DNA of 64,000 nt from Diatrype stigma (lineage: Eukaryota; Ascomycota; Sordariomycetes; Xylariales; Diatrypaceae). A program made the translations under genes and the position numbers. Shown here in pieces: positions 1 to 11,091 of this stretch (the stretch's first letter is position 1; the number at the start of each line of letters is the position of its first letter). Location: NCBI GenBank assembly GCA_022225965.2, contig JAKJXP020000009.1:620001-684000 (forward strand), in the 5' to 3' direction. The notes beneath the pieces are model-generated. The model was given only the letters and a program-made list of their open reading frames with translations. It searched no databases and had not been told where the DNA came from.

Positions 1-2021
1 GGGTTTGTTGACCGGCCACCAGCTATATACGCCAGGTAGCTCCCTCTGCTACCTTCCCCGCTCTCTTCTCAGAGATGGCGGCACTTTCCTAGGACGTTTC
101 CCCAAGGACTCTCTAGGGCTATTAGGCGACCGGGAAAATATGTGATGGCCCATGACACGCTAGTCACAGCCCAAGCCACTGAGATCAAATGATTGGAATC
201 TTCTTCAGTATCGAAGGGCGGAAGCATGGTAGACATGAAGACGGAGATGCCTCAGCCCAACCTCATGGGACTAGGCGAGATGTACCGTGTCCATCAAATC
301 ACGGGGTATACGATATATTCACTAAGCATCCCCTATGTTGGTTGCCGCCTCACCTAGGACAATACTGGCCCGTTCGTCCTCATGCATGAAGCAACGCACA
401 TGCCAGCTTCTAAGGAAAATGCACTGATGTTTTTCTTCTCAGTGTCCCTCTTTGTTTATGACTCTCTGCAGTTTAAAGCAAAAGGGGATGATGCTGGTTG
501 AAGGTTTCTCCATGGAAGGACTCTAGACGTCCTATCTCTGTTTGTCTTTATATCATTCATCGACTTGCTTTGCCATGCACTGGACACAGATCATTCAATA
601 CATGCTGTTTTGGCTCAAGAGTCAAACACATATAATCCCACTTCCTTCGACTACAAGGGGAATTTATATTCCCATAGCAAGAATTGCACATTTGGACAAC
701 GACAGTGAACGTCCGCTTGATCTAGCATATCAGCTTGCTTCCAGGAAGAGGTTGACCAGTCTGTCTATGGCAGGAACTCCCTCCTCTCACCCTTTGCACA
801 TCAGATCACATCTTATTCAGCAGCCAAGGTCAGAGGCTGGGCTGGTATCATCCTTGCGACTGAAATTTTTCTGGCTCATGAAGTCCCGTGCGTGTCGTTC
901 GCCAGTCGATGTGTTCTACGCAGTGCTGAATAGGCACATGGCCACTTCTTTTGTCAACCGATAGGCAGTCTCAGTCCTCAAGAGTAAGCTTTGATAACTA
1001 TTTGTGGTCTGAGGGCCTCTGGGTTCCATTCAAAAGCAATACCCCTGGACTCAGCTTGTTGTCAAATGTAACGACGCAAGACATCAATGCTTGCCCTCTT
1101 CACCACCTTCCAAGCAGCACACAGCTTGGTGCTGTTCTCCCACAGCAGCTGTCCCGCTCTGTCCCCGGCCATCCCGGCCATCCCGGACCCACGGGCATCC
1201 CGGACCTCCGGGGCCTCCCGGGCCTCCCGGGCCTCCCGCACCTCCCGGGCCTCCCGCACCTCCCGGGCCTCCCGCACCTCCCGCACCTCCCGCACCTTCC
1301 GGACCTCCCAAAATAGGGGTCGACGATGTCCAATGCCTGCACAGCCGCCCTCCCCCCGGCCACGCTTTTCAACCAGGCTCACCGGCCACGATTGATACAG
1401 AGATACTTGTGTACTGCTTACACATAGCAATCACCTGGCACCTACTGTTTGTTTTGAAACCTAGCCCTAGCTTGATCACGAAAAAACACGAAAATATTTT
1501 TGTGTTGGTCTTGTACCTTTGTACGCAGCACACGCTCCATCTCAATACTTTTTACCTTCTACCCTTTCTTTTCTGCACCCGCAGACCTTGTCTTCTTTCC
1601 TACTACCCTCTTTCCCATCACCTTCTGTCCCATCACCCTCTGTCCCATCAACTTCTTCCACATCATCTGCTTGATGAAGATCGCCAGTGGTCATTTCGCA
1701 ACTCAACTCAATACGCCTTGATTACCCAGTTATCAAGTCATCACAGAACCTGCCAGTACACACACACTTGCGCTTATACTCTACAAGAGGCAGCCTAGAT
1801 TATTGGGCGGTTAATTATTTGCACCTACAGACTACGTACCCTAGTGTCTCTGCATCCTTCAGAGCCTTGACCCCCACAACCTTGAGTCCATCATCATTTG
1901 TCCTCGCCATCTTCTACCATCAAATTCTCGTCACCTTCTTCTATTCCCGGTGCTACTATCACCTATTCCACCTTCTGTCACCTAGGATTCTTGCCCTACA
2001 CTTCCTAGCGCTACTCCCATC
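1..2021. other. Gene-free leader and promoter region of the DNMT5-type gene
   Basis: No reading frame here looks like a real protein. The short open frames have no conserved features and the longest overlap a GC-rich repeat. The last 500 bases are strongly pyrimidine-rich (many ctt, tcc and cat runs), as is common in fungal promoters and 5' leaders, and lead directly into the start codon of the downstream methyltransferase gene. Confidence 0.5.
1155..1312. repeat. GC-rich 9-bp tandem repeat
   Basis: Imperfect tandem units of about 9 bases alternate between ctcccgggc and ctcccgcac. Translated, they give collagen-like Pro-Gly-Leu or Pro-Gly-Pro strings in several frames on both strands, so the coding look is a by-product of the repeat. 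Composition differs sharply from the AT-balanced flanks. Confidence 0.75.
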
Positions 2022-5000
2022 ATGCCACCCAGACAGCAACAGACTGCCCGGGGTAGCGGTATCCAGGCCTCCGAGCCCGGGTCGTCTACCACGGCTATCA
2101 ACAGAGGAGATGGCCAGCAAGCTGATGCCACTGGTGAACCTCGCCGCGGTAAGCGCAAAACCATGGACGCAGACTCTGACTCCGAGTCAGAAAATGAACC
2201 GTCCAGCTTCGAAGAGCCTGTTGCCAGCAAGGCTAAGCGACAGAAAAGGTCCGCAGCACAAAACCCAGGCGCGAAAAGGGCGTCTACGGCTTCCAAAAAC
2301 CCCCAAAACCTTCCAGGGCAAGAGCCTGAGGATGATAAGGAAAAGGGCGACGAGAAAGGCATCGACCGAAGCCTGGCCCCGATCACCACTGTTTATGACG
2401 CGTTCCAAGACATGGCCCAAATGAATGAGGTCTTATTTGAAATTGCAAAAGCAGGGGGGATGGAAGTCCGAGTAGGCACGATGTGTTCGGGCACTGATGC
2501 ACCTATGTTTGCCCTAGATCTGCTAAATAAGGCGTTTGCGATATTATACCCATCACATCCGCTATTGAAAATTCTCCATAAGTTTAGCGTCGAGTACATC
2601 GACTGGAAGGCGGGCTTCATCCGTCGGAACACGAAAACCACGGTGTTCAGCGATGTCCGGGATTTCGGAGGTCACCATGATGAAGCGTATGTTCATTTTC
2701 TTACTTTGTTTCGTTCGTTCTTCCACTAATATTATCATGCAGATTAACCGCAACTGGATCGTTGGAAAAGATCCCGACGGACATTGATATCCTCATTGCT
2801 GGTACACCATGTGTCGACTTCTCGACACTCAACAAGAACAAGCTCCAGGACTTCACCACAAATGTGGGCCAGGCGCTGAAGAAGCTATTCAATAGCCACT
2901 TCAAGGTCAAGGTCCAGACTGATGCTGACAAGCATCATATGGAGCAACTTGTCACTGCCGTAGCGGAGTGGTTGGAAAATGACTGCCTTGGCATGCTCAA
3001 GGACCAGGGGACATCCTCTGGCGCATTTTTCGCTATGCTAAACTACGTGAAGCGGACCAGGCCCAAGTTTGTCTTGCTTGAGAATGTGTTCAATGCCCCT
3101 TGGCTGCACATGACCAGTGTCTGGTTTCCAAGTATCGGGTATAAGGCAATCTCCATCAAAGTCGATTCGAAGATGTTTTACATCCCCCAGACTCGGTTCA
3201 GAGGATATTTGCTCGCCGTTGACGGCAACCTCTTCTCGGAAGATACTGCTACGGAACTCCTCGAAAGTTGGGCTGCTGCATTCAGACAGTCCGAGCGACG
3301 CGCATCGTCTCCTATTGATCAGTGGCTTCTACCAAGCACGGACCCACTGGCCGAACTGGCACGTCAAGATGATGAGTCGAGAATTCTTGACAAGAAGCGC
3401 CGAGATAAAACACCTTGGATTCAAAGCCGAAGGCGGCATATCCGAACCCGCAGAGAGAAAGGTCTTGGTGATTCTAGGCCTTTAACGAACTGGACAGAAA
3501 GCGGCGAAAGTAAACCACACGATCGAATGGACAAGATTTTCATCAGCGGGCAACCCCCTCGAGTGTTAGATTGCCTCGAGTGCTACTACCTCGATGGGAT
3601 CATGAATGGCCGGAAAGTACCGCATGTGCAAGGTACATGGCCCTATGATATAATGTTCAAGACGAGGGTCATCGACCTGAGTCAAAATGTCGACAGGTTT
3701 CCCGCTGGTGGTCCCTTTGGGCTGATTGGTTGTGTGACGCCGGATAGAATCCCGTACATCACAGACCAGTGCAGATTCCTTACAGGATATGAGGCTTTAC
3801 AGTTGCAAGGTTTGCCCATCCATCGGATAGCCTTTTCAAGGGAAGATCAGGAGCAGCTCAGAGATCTTGCCGGGAATGCCATGACTGTGACGGTTGTCGG
3901 CACAGCTCTTGTGGCGCTCTTCACTTCTACGTACAACATCACTCGAGGCGCGGTGCCTATTTTCCCGAGAATTGAGCATCAATCAAGCGCGTATCCGGAA
4001 CCCACTTCTTTCGAAAAGACTGCCATCAACGACGAGCCCGATCCCGTTGAAAACGACTTCACCGCGTGGCATGTACACCGTGCGACTAAGCTTACAGTAC
4101 CTACCCTGGTACAAAGGCTCCGAAGACGTTGCTATTGCAATGGAGTGGCTAAATACAGCGCCACTGAATTTCTGGAGTGCAACCATTGTGGTATCGTCCG
4201 CTGTGTGCGATGTTCTGGAAACCCGGCTCACAATTTCAGAACGTTGGACAAACCTCGATCGTCTCTACTTCCCGGTCTAGCAGCCCTGGAGATTATGTCA
4301 TTGTTCCCCAGCACAGTGCAGTTTTTCTACGACCGCGGTTACAAGGACGTTGCGCCGACTGAAGCGGAAGCAGGCCCGATACTCTGTGCTATGTTTCCTA
4401 TGATAGAAAAGGAGCTTGAAAGTGCAATCTTCTATTATAAGCAAGTGTACGTGACAGAGATCATCACGATACGCTATGCTGCGGCAGAATCGTTCGAACT
4501 CCGGGTCACGCTGTCTGAGAAAGCGGTTACTTGGAATTTGTACCTGATCCCTTCTTCAAGCCTTGGAAAGGAGGTCTTGGCTGGTCCTCTGCAGACGAGA
4601 GCCAGCGACCCTACTGTGCTCGATCATCCGATAGCACGCGCTACTGCTACCGATATTCGTGAAATGAAAAACCCACCAGAACGACCCAATTGGAACTGTT
4701 TCACATTTCGTCAAGAAAGTGTCACACTCATTGCAAGGAAGGAAGTAGTCATGACTGGTGAAGTTGGTGTGCCTAGCAAGACTTTCTTGACCCTTAAACT
4801 CGCGAATGAGAAGATGGCCAAGCTGTCGGAGCACGCGCGGGGGATTCTGGGGCGAGTAATTACCCGATATGAGCACATGCCTACATGCGATACTGCCGAA
4901 AAGTCTCTCTTCCTATCAAAGGATCTATTCTTGTTCAAAGATCCAAGCAGAACATATGATCCAGACAAGGACAGTTACGTGGTTGCTGAAGATTGTCGCC

Positions 5001-8000
5001 TTCTTGAAGGACATGAGCATAGAGATGTGCTCCTGAAGTTTCACCCCAAACATCAGATCGTGAATCTTGCTCCTGGCCAAGATCACGAGGTCGTTGCCAC
5101 GATTGAACCTGAGTGGTTCAAATATACAGTGCTGGAGTGCTTCAGTGGCGCAGCCGTGGATATTGACAGGGAGAGTGAGAAGCTGTGGATGCCTCGACAA
5201 GTCACTAATCAATCGATCGAAGAACATGGGATACATGTCATTTCGAAGTTTGAGATCCGACTGCCAAAGAAGGGAAACTGGAGGTCGCAACTTGCTTCAG
5301 TCACGCAAGGATTGACAACAACGAAGCACTGGTATACGGTGCCGAGAGCGGATTACCGGCGCCTATCCGAACTGCTCGCACCTTACGACGTTAAGGTAGC
5401 AGCGAAACTAATGAAAGCGAGTTTCCAGCTCAATTACAGCGCTTGTGATGAATGCTGTATCAAGAAACCGGCGGTTTGGTGGCTCACACAGAACAACCAA
5501 GTCATGGCTTACGAGTCCCCCGATGAGATGAAGCGTTTCGATAGTCATCTTGCACAGCGACGACTTCCCTTTGAAGTCCAAGTCCAAGCCGTTAGTGACT
5601 TCAAGCAATCGGAAGGCCAACGAGTTGGTGTGCGCTACTTGTTTAATCCTGCTGTCCTTGCTCACCAAGCGTCTGCTCATCTCCCGGATATTGGTGCTGT
5701 TCTGAACATTGACTCCAACAACCCGGCCATCAGCCAGAGCGCAGAGCTACAAGTCCAGGTTGCTGCGGATCTCAAGTTTGCATTCGAGCCGTTTACAAAG
5801 TCCCTTCGACCCTTTGACGATACGGAAAGCGCTTCCAAGACCATGACGCAGAACACTGAGACTTCGGATAGTTATATCGATCCACAAGGGAGACAACTCG
5901 GTTCATTAACGGCGCCGCCTGGTTTCAAAGGTAAACTCGCAGATTTCCAGGCAAACTCCCTCAGGCACTGGCTTGATCGCGAATACAGACCCAAGCCTTT
6001 CGTTGAAAGGGAGACCGAGGAATCTATACAACCACATATCAATGTCCGGCTTGTTGGTCGTGCCGAGCGCACCATCACCTGCCGGGGCGGCGTAGTGGCC
6101 GATGATGTCGGTTACGGGAAGACGGTCGTTTCGCTTGCATTAATGCAAATGCAAGCGAATTTTGATTCGGGGCCGTCGATAGTCGAACGGAGAAGACGCA
6201 CAACTTCGCGTATGCACGTTAAAGCTACCCTGGTTATTGTACCCCCGCATCTCGTAACGCAGTGGCAGGATGAAGTTCTCAAATTCCGCGGGCTAAGAGA
6301 GCCCGATGTGCTGATTCTTCGTGGCTATGATGCCCTACAAAAGACCACGGCAGCACAGATTATAGCTGCAAAGGTGATCATCGCAAGCACGAGTATATTC
6401 ACAAGCGAGAGTTATCGTGCGCAGCTCGGTAAATATTCCAGCAAAGGGAACTGTCCGGAGAGCAAAGACAGCCGTACGGGAGGCCGAAGAGTACAAGAAT
6501 GGTATGAAGGAGTGTTGGCTGAGTTGGATCAGCAAATCCAAACATATCTTGCTGCATCTACCCACACCACCAGCCAGAGGGAAGAGCAGTATCGGTCTCA
6601 AGCTCAGGACATCCAGTCTGAGAAGACTGCGTACGAAAAGACGAGAGCCAAACTCCAGAGTCAGCTTGACTATGCCACACACTTAAGATCTCAATGGAAG
6701 ACCAACAGGAAAACAGGGGATACGGCAGCCACTGAAGGTCAGGCCGAAGAGGTGGCCTCGAACAAGAGGGCTGGAAAGGGGAAGGCTGTAGAACCGACGC
6801 CTCTTGATTACAAGGAAATGCTCTACGACGGCCCCCAGCTACTGGAGCTTTACACTTTTGCCCGTGTGGTGTATGATGAGTTCTCGTACGACGAGCTGGA
6901 GACGATATTATTCTTCAAATATGCACAAGCCTATTGTCGGTGGGTTCTTTCTGCCACGCCGCCCACGAGAAACCTGGCAGATATTTGTACAACCGCTTCT
7001 CTCCTTCGTGTCCATGTGGCGCGACCGTTGGAGCAAAGAGTTGGCTTGCCATCGGTCACCATGGGGCCTTCTCTATATACGCATACATATGCAGAGAAGG
7101 TGCTCTCTTATGGCCAGTTACAGTCGGATATAGATGTCCGTGAGAGGCATCAGCAAGGAGAAGCATTCCTTAAGCACTTCGCAAGTGCTAATTTGACAGA
7201 TACCAAGTTTCTTGGCATTGCGGAAGTGACGGAGCACGTCATTGTCTGCCCAATGACGAGCACGGAAAACAAGTGCTATCATCATGCCCAGCATGTCCTC
7301 CAGAGTGTGGGACTCGATTCCGACATGTTGTCGAAGACGAATCGTTCATTCTTACCTAAGATTCACGACCGCAAAAATATGAATGCTTTCAACGCATCCG
7401 GATACCACTTGGCGCTAGCTGCATCCTGCTGGCCGGCGACCGATGTTGCGGAACGTGATATGGTGGAAACGTACCAGGGACTACTCCAAGAGGCAGAGAG
7501 AGCACTCAAGGAGTACTTTGACAAGTCGATCTGGCTATGCCGCCGCATACAGAAATATGAAGACCGTAAGAGTCAAGCACACGAAATTGTCAAGGACTTC
7601 TATTGTTTTATCCGAGACATAGTGGGTGGAGGGTCTCTCTCTAGGGTGGATGGCTATGACGCCTTCCAGCTGTTATTCAAATCCATCTTTCCAGGACACG
7701 ACAATTTGGGCAGTGTTGAGCGCAAGATTGGTCAGAGCCTACAAGGCCTGACAGACGCTGAACTGGTCGACCAACTTTGGAAACTGAGGACTTCCAGTTG
7801 GCCGTCCTACTATGACTTGACGGTCACCGACGTCGCTGAAATGAAAGATGGGGAAGTTTCTGACTTACTGGAAGATACTCTGAGTGAGCAGGGCGAGATC
7901 AAGGATGCCCAGGATCATGTCAAGGCAGCTTCTGCCTTGGTAGCTGCCTCCCACCATAAAGCTCCAACCCCACTCGGAGAAGCGCATAGCCAGCTAGAGT

Positions 8001-9424
8001 CGGTCAATGCTCTCCTGCAAACCGCCTTAGAGAGCATCCAAGACCCAGCGTCAGATCCGAGAGCCATCCTAGGGGGATATGCTGCAGCCCCAGATGACGA
8101 TGTTGCCATTGAGGATGGTAACGACGAGTACGGTTCGTACAAGAAGGACCGTTTAATGACGACATGCGAGTCACGGGGAATAAAGGCCAAATCAGTGCAA
8201 ACCAAAGCCGACCTGGTCAGATTACTCCGCCGGGATGATGCCGGTGCATTAACCTACGATGACTACGTCGAGGGTAAATTCATTTCTCTACGTAAGCGGA
8301 GCTTTCCTTCTTTGGGCGGATCAGTCAAAAAGCGAGGCACAACCTTCAGTCTAACTCATGATGACCTGCTTATGACAACGGAGTTATTTGACGCGGCGAT
8401 GACCCACGCGATCCAGATATCGCGGCAGAGTCTAGTCGTGGGCATGACAGAATCAGGACTATTCAACCCTTGTCGCACCTGCGGCAGCAAGCGTGACCTG
8501 CATCTCGTTTATGAATGCGGCCACTGCCTCTGCAGTGACTGCGTGCAAGGAGCAACGCTCTGCGGTGACTCGGCAGAAAAAGTGCATCAGACGATCAGTC
8601 CACCCTCGAGGTGCCCATGTGTGCTGCAGAACCGGACAATCCCACAAACGGGATTGAAGGTTCAGCAGCGCATGCCGAAATGGGACCGTGTTGGCAAGGA
8701 CTGGGTGCCCTCGGGTGCAGTAGAGGCCGGCAATGGTCTCAGTAGCAAGTCTGCCATGCTACTGAACTGCATCCTGGGCACCCCCAAGGACGAGGGTGTG
8801 CTCCTTTTCGTCCAGTACCCAGAATTGCATATGGAACTCCAGAAAGCCCTAGAGCAACATGGTATCAAGTTCACTACCTCACCAGAGGTCGCTGCCCAGA
8901 AGAAAAACACAGGTCGGTTCAAGGTGTGCCTTCTCTACCTAGAAAAGAGCGAATCTTCGGGTTCGAACCTGCAATACTTCGGCAACAACGTTATGTTCGC
9001 AAGTCCACTAAACATGGACTTGCAGGAGAACTACGATAAACTCATGAAGCAGGCGATAGGACGGGTTGTGCGATACGGGCAAGCAAAGCCGGTCAGGATC
9101 TTCCATTTCGTCACCGAACGAACCATCGAGGTGGACATGCTGGAGCTGCGCCAAAAGCGGCGCGTGATTATTGAGCCTGGTGAAGCCTGCGGCAGGTTCG
9201 AAGAACCTAAAAATCCTGGTCCATCCGGAAGCCAAGCAGGGACGCACGATGCCGAAGGCGATACAAACATGGGAGGCATCAACCCTATTTATGGCCAGGG
9301 TTCGGTGGCTACATCGACAGGTGCTGATGATACGGGGTCCATTGGGTGTCTTCTTGGCCGCCATGCAGTCTGGCGAGCAATGAATGAGCAGAACTGGCTA
9401 ACGACAATCGGCCTGGACCGCTGA
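2022..9424 (+). CDS. DNMT5-type cytosine-5 DNA methyltransferase fused to SNF2 ATPase with RING
   Basis: Two exons, 2022-2686 and 2743-9424 (intron GTATGT...CATGCAG, phase 2), give 2448 residues. After a charged, low-complexity first 130 residues comes a methyltransferase: motif I near 151-159 (VGTMCSGTD), motif IV with catalytic Cys245 (TPCVDFS), ENV near 335-337, QTRFRG near 371-376, and target-recognition and SAM-binding ends near 574-605 (QLQGLP, LAGNAMTV). A Cys-rich cluster follows near 685-720. The SNF2 half has a Walker A variant near 1344 (DVGYGKT), a motif II variant near 1599 (DEFSYDE), LSATPP near 1624, a SAP-like stretch near 2019-2052, a RING near 2130-2165 (CxxC...CxHCxCxxC) and helicase motif VI near 2324 (QAIGRVVRYGQ). 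This order matches DNMT5, known in Cryptococcus as an ATP-dependent maintenance methyltransferase acting on hemimethylated DNA. No chromodomain is visible at the N-terminus. The start is the first ATG in the exon 1 frame. Nuclear role inferred. Confidence 0.92.
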
Positions 9425-10143
9425 GATGAACAGAGATCACCGCATCGGAACTAAGCGCTCAGATGAACGAAGCGCCATAACCACATATCTTCTTCTAGAA
9501 AACACATGGCTGCCTGTCAGCAACGATAACACCATCAGGTGTGAACTTTCTCTAAGCTCCTAGCAGGGTAAGCTTCATATCTCTCCCCAAAATGTGAAGG
9601 GCCTGACACTAACTCTTATCTACTAGGCTCTCTATGAATGTGCGAATAATAAATGGTTGGGGGAATATTTAGTTATGCGCGGCCAAGAGTCCAGTGGTGT
9701 CGTTTCCACTGACGTAGATGTTGCGCGGTATATTTGCATTGAGGGAGAGAACGCAAGAGGCCAGGGAGATATGGTTCACGGCATTGTTTCCGTAAAGCCC
9801 TGCCATTATGAAGTTGTGGAGATTGTCGCTCTGCAATCGAAGCCTTCATGAAGTTGTGGAGGATATTCCCGTTTCAAATCGACCCCCACCTTACGCGCAG
9901 TGGTCTCCAACAGAGTCTCAGATACCTTATGTATTGCTGTTGCTTTCTTTCTCTACTAGTCAGGCAAAATCCGGTGTGGTAATGAGATGCTTTTGACCCA
10001 GACTTCCCTTTTTCTCGTTGAGTTGTGATACGTGACAGTGCGATATCTGCTATCGACATAGAATCTAATGAAGAGGACGTGATACGATAACCTATACCAA
10101 CGTGAGTAATGTCTACTGAATAAGTAATCTGAAAATATGGGAT
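9425..10143. other. 3' flank of the DNMT5-type gene, convergent intergenic
   Basis: No gene seen. An A-rich polyadenylation-like signal (aataataaa) lies at 9645-9653. A 14-base direct repeat (atgaagttgtggag) occurs at 9808-9821 and 9848-9861. The flanking genes converge on this stretch. Confidence 0.5.
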
Positions 10144-11091
10144 TTACAACTTCGTAGGTCTCGACAGTGTATTATCATCAACCTCATCAACTATCCGAAT
10201 CCAGACTCCGGAGCTATCATCGCCAACATCATTGCCTTGTTGTCCTCCACCGCCATGGCCTCCCTCATTGCCTCCCCGATCCCTCTTCAGCACCACCTCC
10301 TGGCAGTCCTCCACGTCGACGCCGTTGGCGAACTGCGTGACCACGAAGTCGACCGCCGACCCGGCCGGCCCCAGCGCCACCATCGGCGCGTGCCACGTCC
10401 CCGCCCCGTACGTGACCGCCTGGCTCCCCGTCGCGACGAACGCGCGCAGGTTCCGGATGTCCGGCAGGCCGCCCTGCCCCTGCCTGAGCGCCGCGGAATC
10501 CTCGCCCTCGCTGCCGCTGCTGCCGCCCTGTGATGGCGGCGGGGCTGACGGAGGAGCGGGTAGCGGCAGGCTCGGCGCCACGATGACGAGGTACCGCCGC
10601 GGGCCGCTCGGGTCTACGCCGAGCGGGCAGAACGTCTGCGTCGTGAAGGGGTGGCGCTCGAGGATCTTGACCTCGAAGAAGGATTCGTCGCCACCACTAC
10701 CACCACCACTACTACTACTACCACTGGCACCACCCTCCTCCCGAGAGGCCTCGCTATCCGGCCGGCGCCGCCGCAGCTCCCGCGCCCCGCACACGAACAT
10801 AGTGAGGCGCGGCGTGGCGGGAGCGCCGGAGCTGCAGCGGCCGGGGTACAGGTTCCGCACGTCGGCCCCCAGGTCCCGGTACTGGATGGCGGAGCCCTGG
10901 TTGGCGGACTTGGCGCCGCAGGGCAGGGTCGCGGCCACGGCCGACGGGGCCGTGTTGTGCGGCAGCCGGTCGGGCGCCGGGTTGCACACGGCGGCGCCGA
11001 AGGGCGCGAAGGCTTCCCGGGTCAGGGGGGCGGCGGTGGTGAGGAAATGGGGGAGGGGCGACTGCTGGGTTGGGAGGGTGTGGATGATCAT
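10144..11091 (-). CDS. DAL3: Ureidoglycolate lyase
   Basis: Single-exon gene of 315 residues. It cleaves ureidoglycolate to glyoxylate and urea, the last step of allantoin (purine) catabolism, releasing urea for nitrogen supply. Family motifs are spread through the protein: an early LTREAFAPFG, a central ILERHPFTTQTFCPLG, then YLVIVAP, VTYGAGTWHAPM (a likely active-site histidine) and DFVVTQFANG near the C-terminus. It is longer than yeast Dal3 (about 195 residues) because of low-complexity inserts: a Ser/Gly run near residues 114-135 from a trinucleotide repeat (10693-10733), a Pro/Ser linker near 175-195, and a Gly-rich stretch near the C-terminus. The start is the only upstream ATG before the first conserved motif. 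Four GATA motifs lie within 400 bases upstream, which fits nitrogen control by an AreA/NIT2 factor (inference). Confidence 0.9.
   Translation of the reverse strand: MIIHTLPTQQSPLPHFLTTAAPLTREAFAPFGAAVCNPAPDRLPHNTAPSAVAATLPCGAKSANQGSAIQYRDLGADVRNLYPGRCSSGAPATPRLTMFVCGARELRRRRPDSEASREEGGASGSSSSGGGSGGDESFFEVKILERHPFTTQTFCPLGVDPSGPRRYLVIVAPSLPLPAPPSAPPPSQGGSSGSEGEDSAALRQGQGGLPDIRNLRAFVATGSQAVTYGAGTWHAPMVALGPAGSAVDFVVTQFANGVDVEDCQEVVLKRDRGGNEGGHGGGGQQGNDVGDDSSGVWIRIVDEVDDNTLSRPTKL

Noticed and set aside
542..964. 140-codon open frame in the left leader
   Set aside because: No recognisable domain, mixed codon use, no splice context or conserved start. It looks like chance in gene-poor DNA.
951..1798. 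Collagen-like Pro-Gly frames on both strands
   Set aside because: All are generated by the 9-base repeat at 1155-1312, and several frames on both strands give equally collagen-like text, so none is specifically supported.
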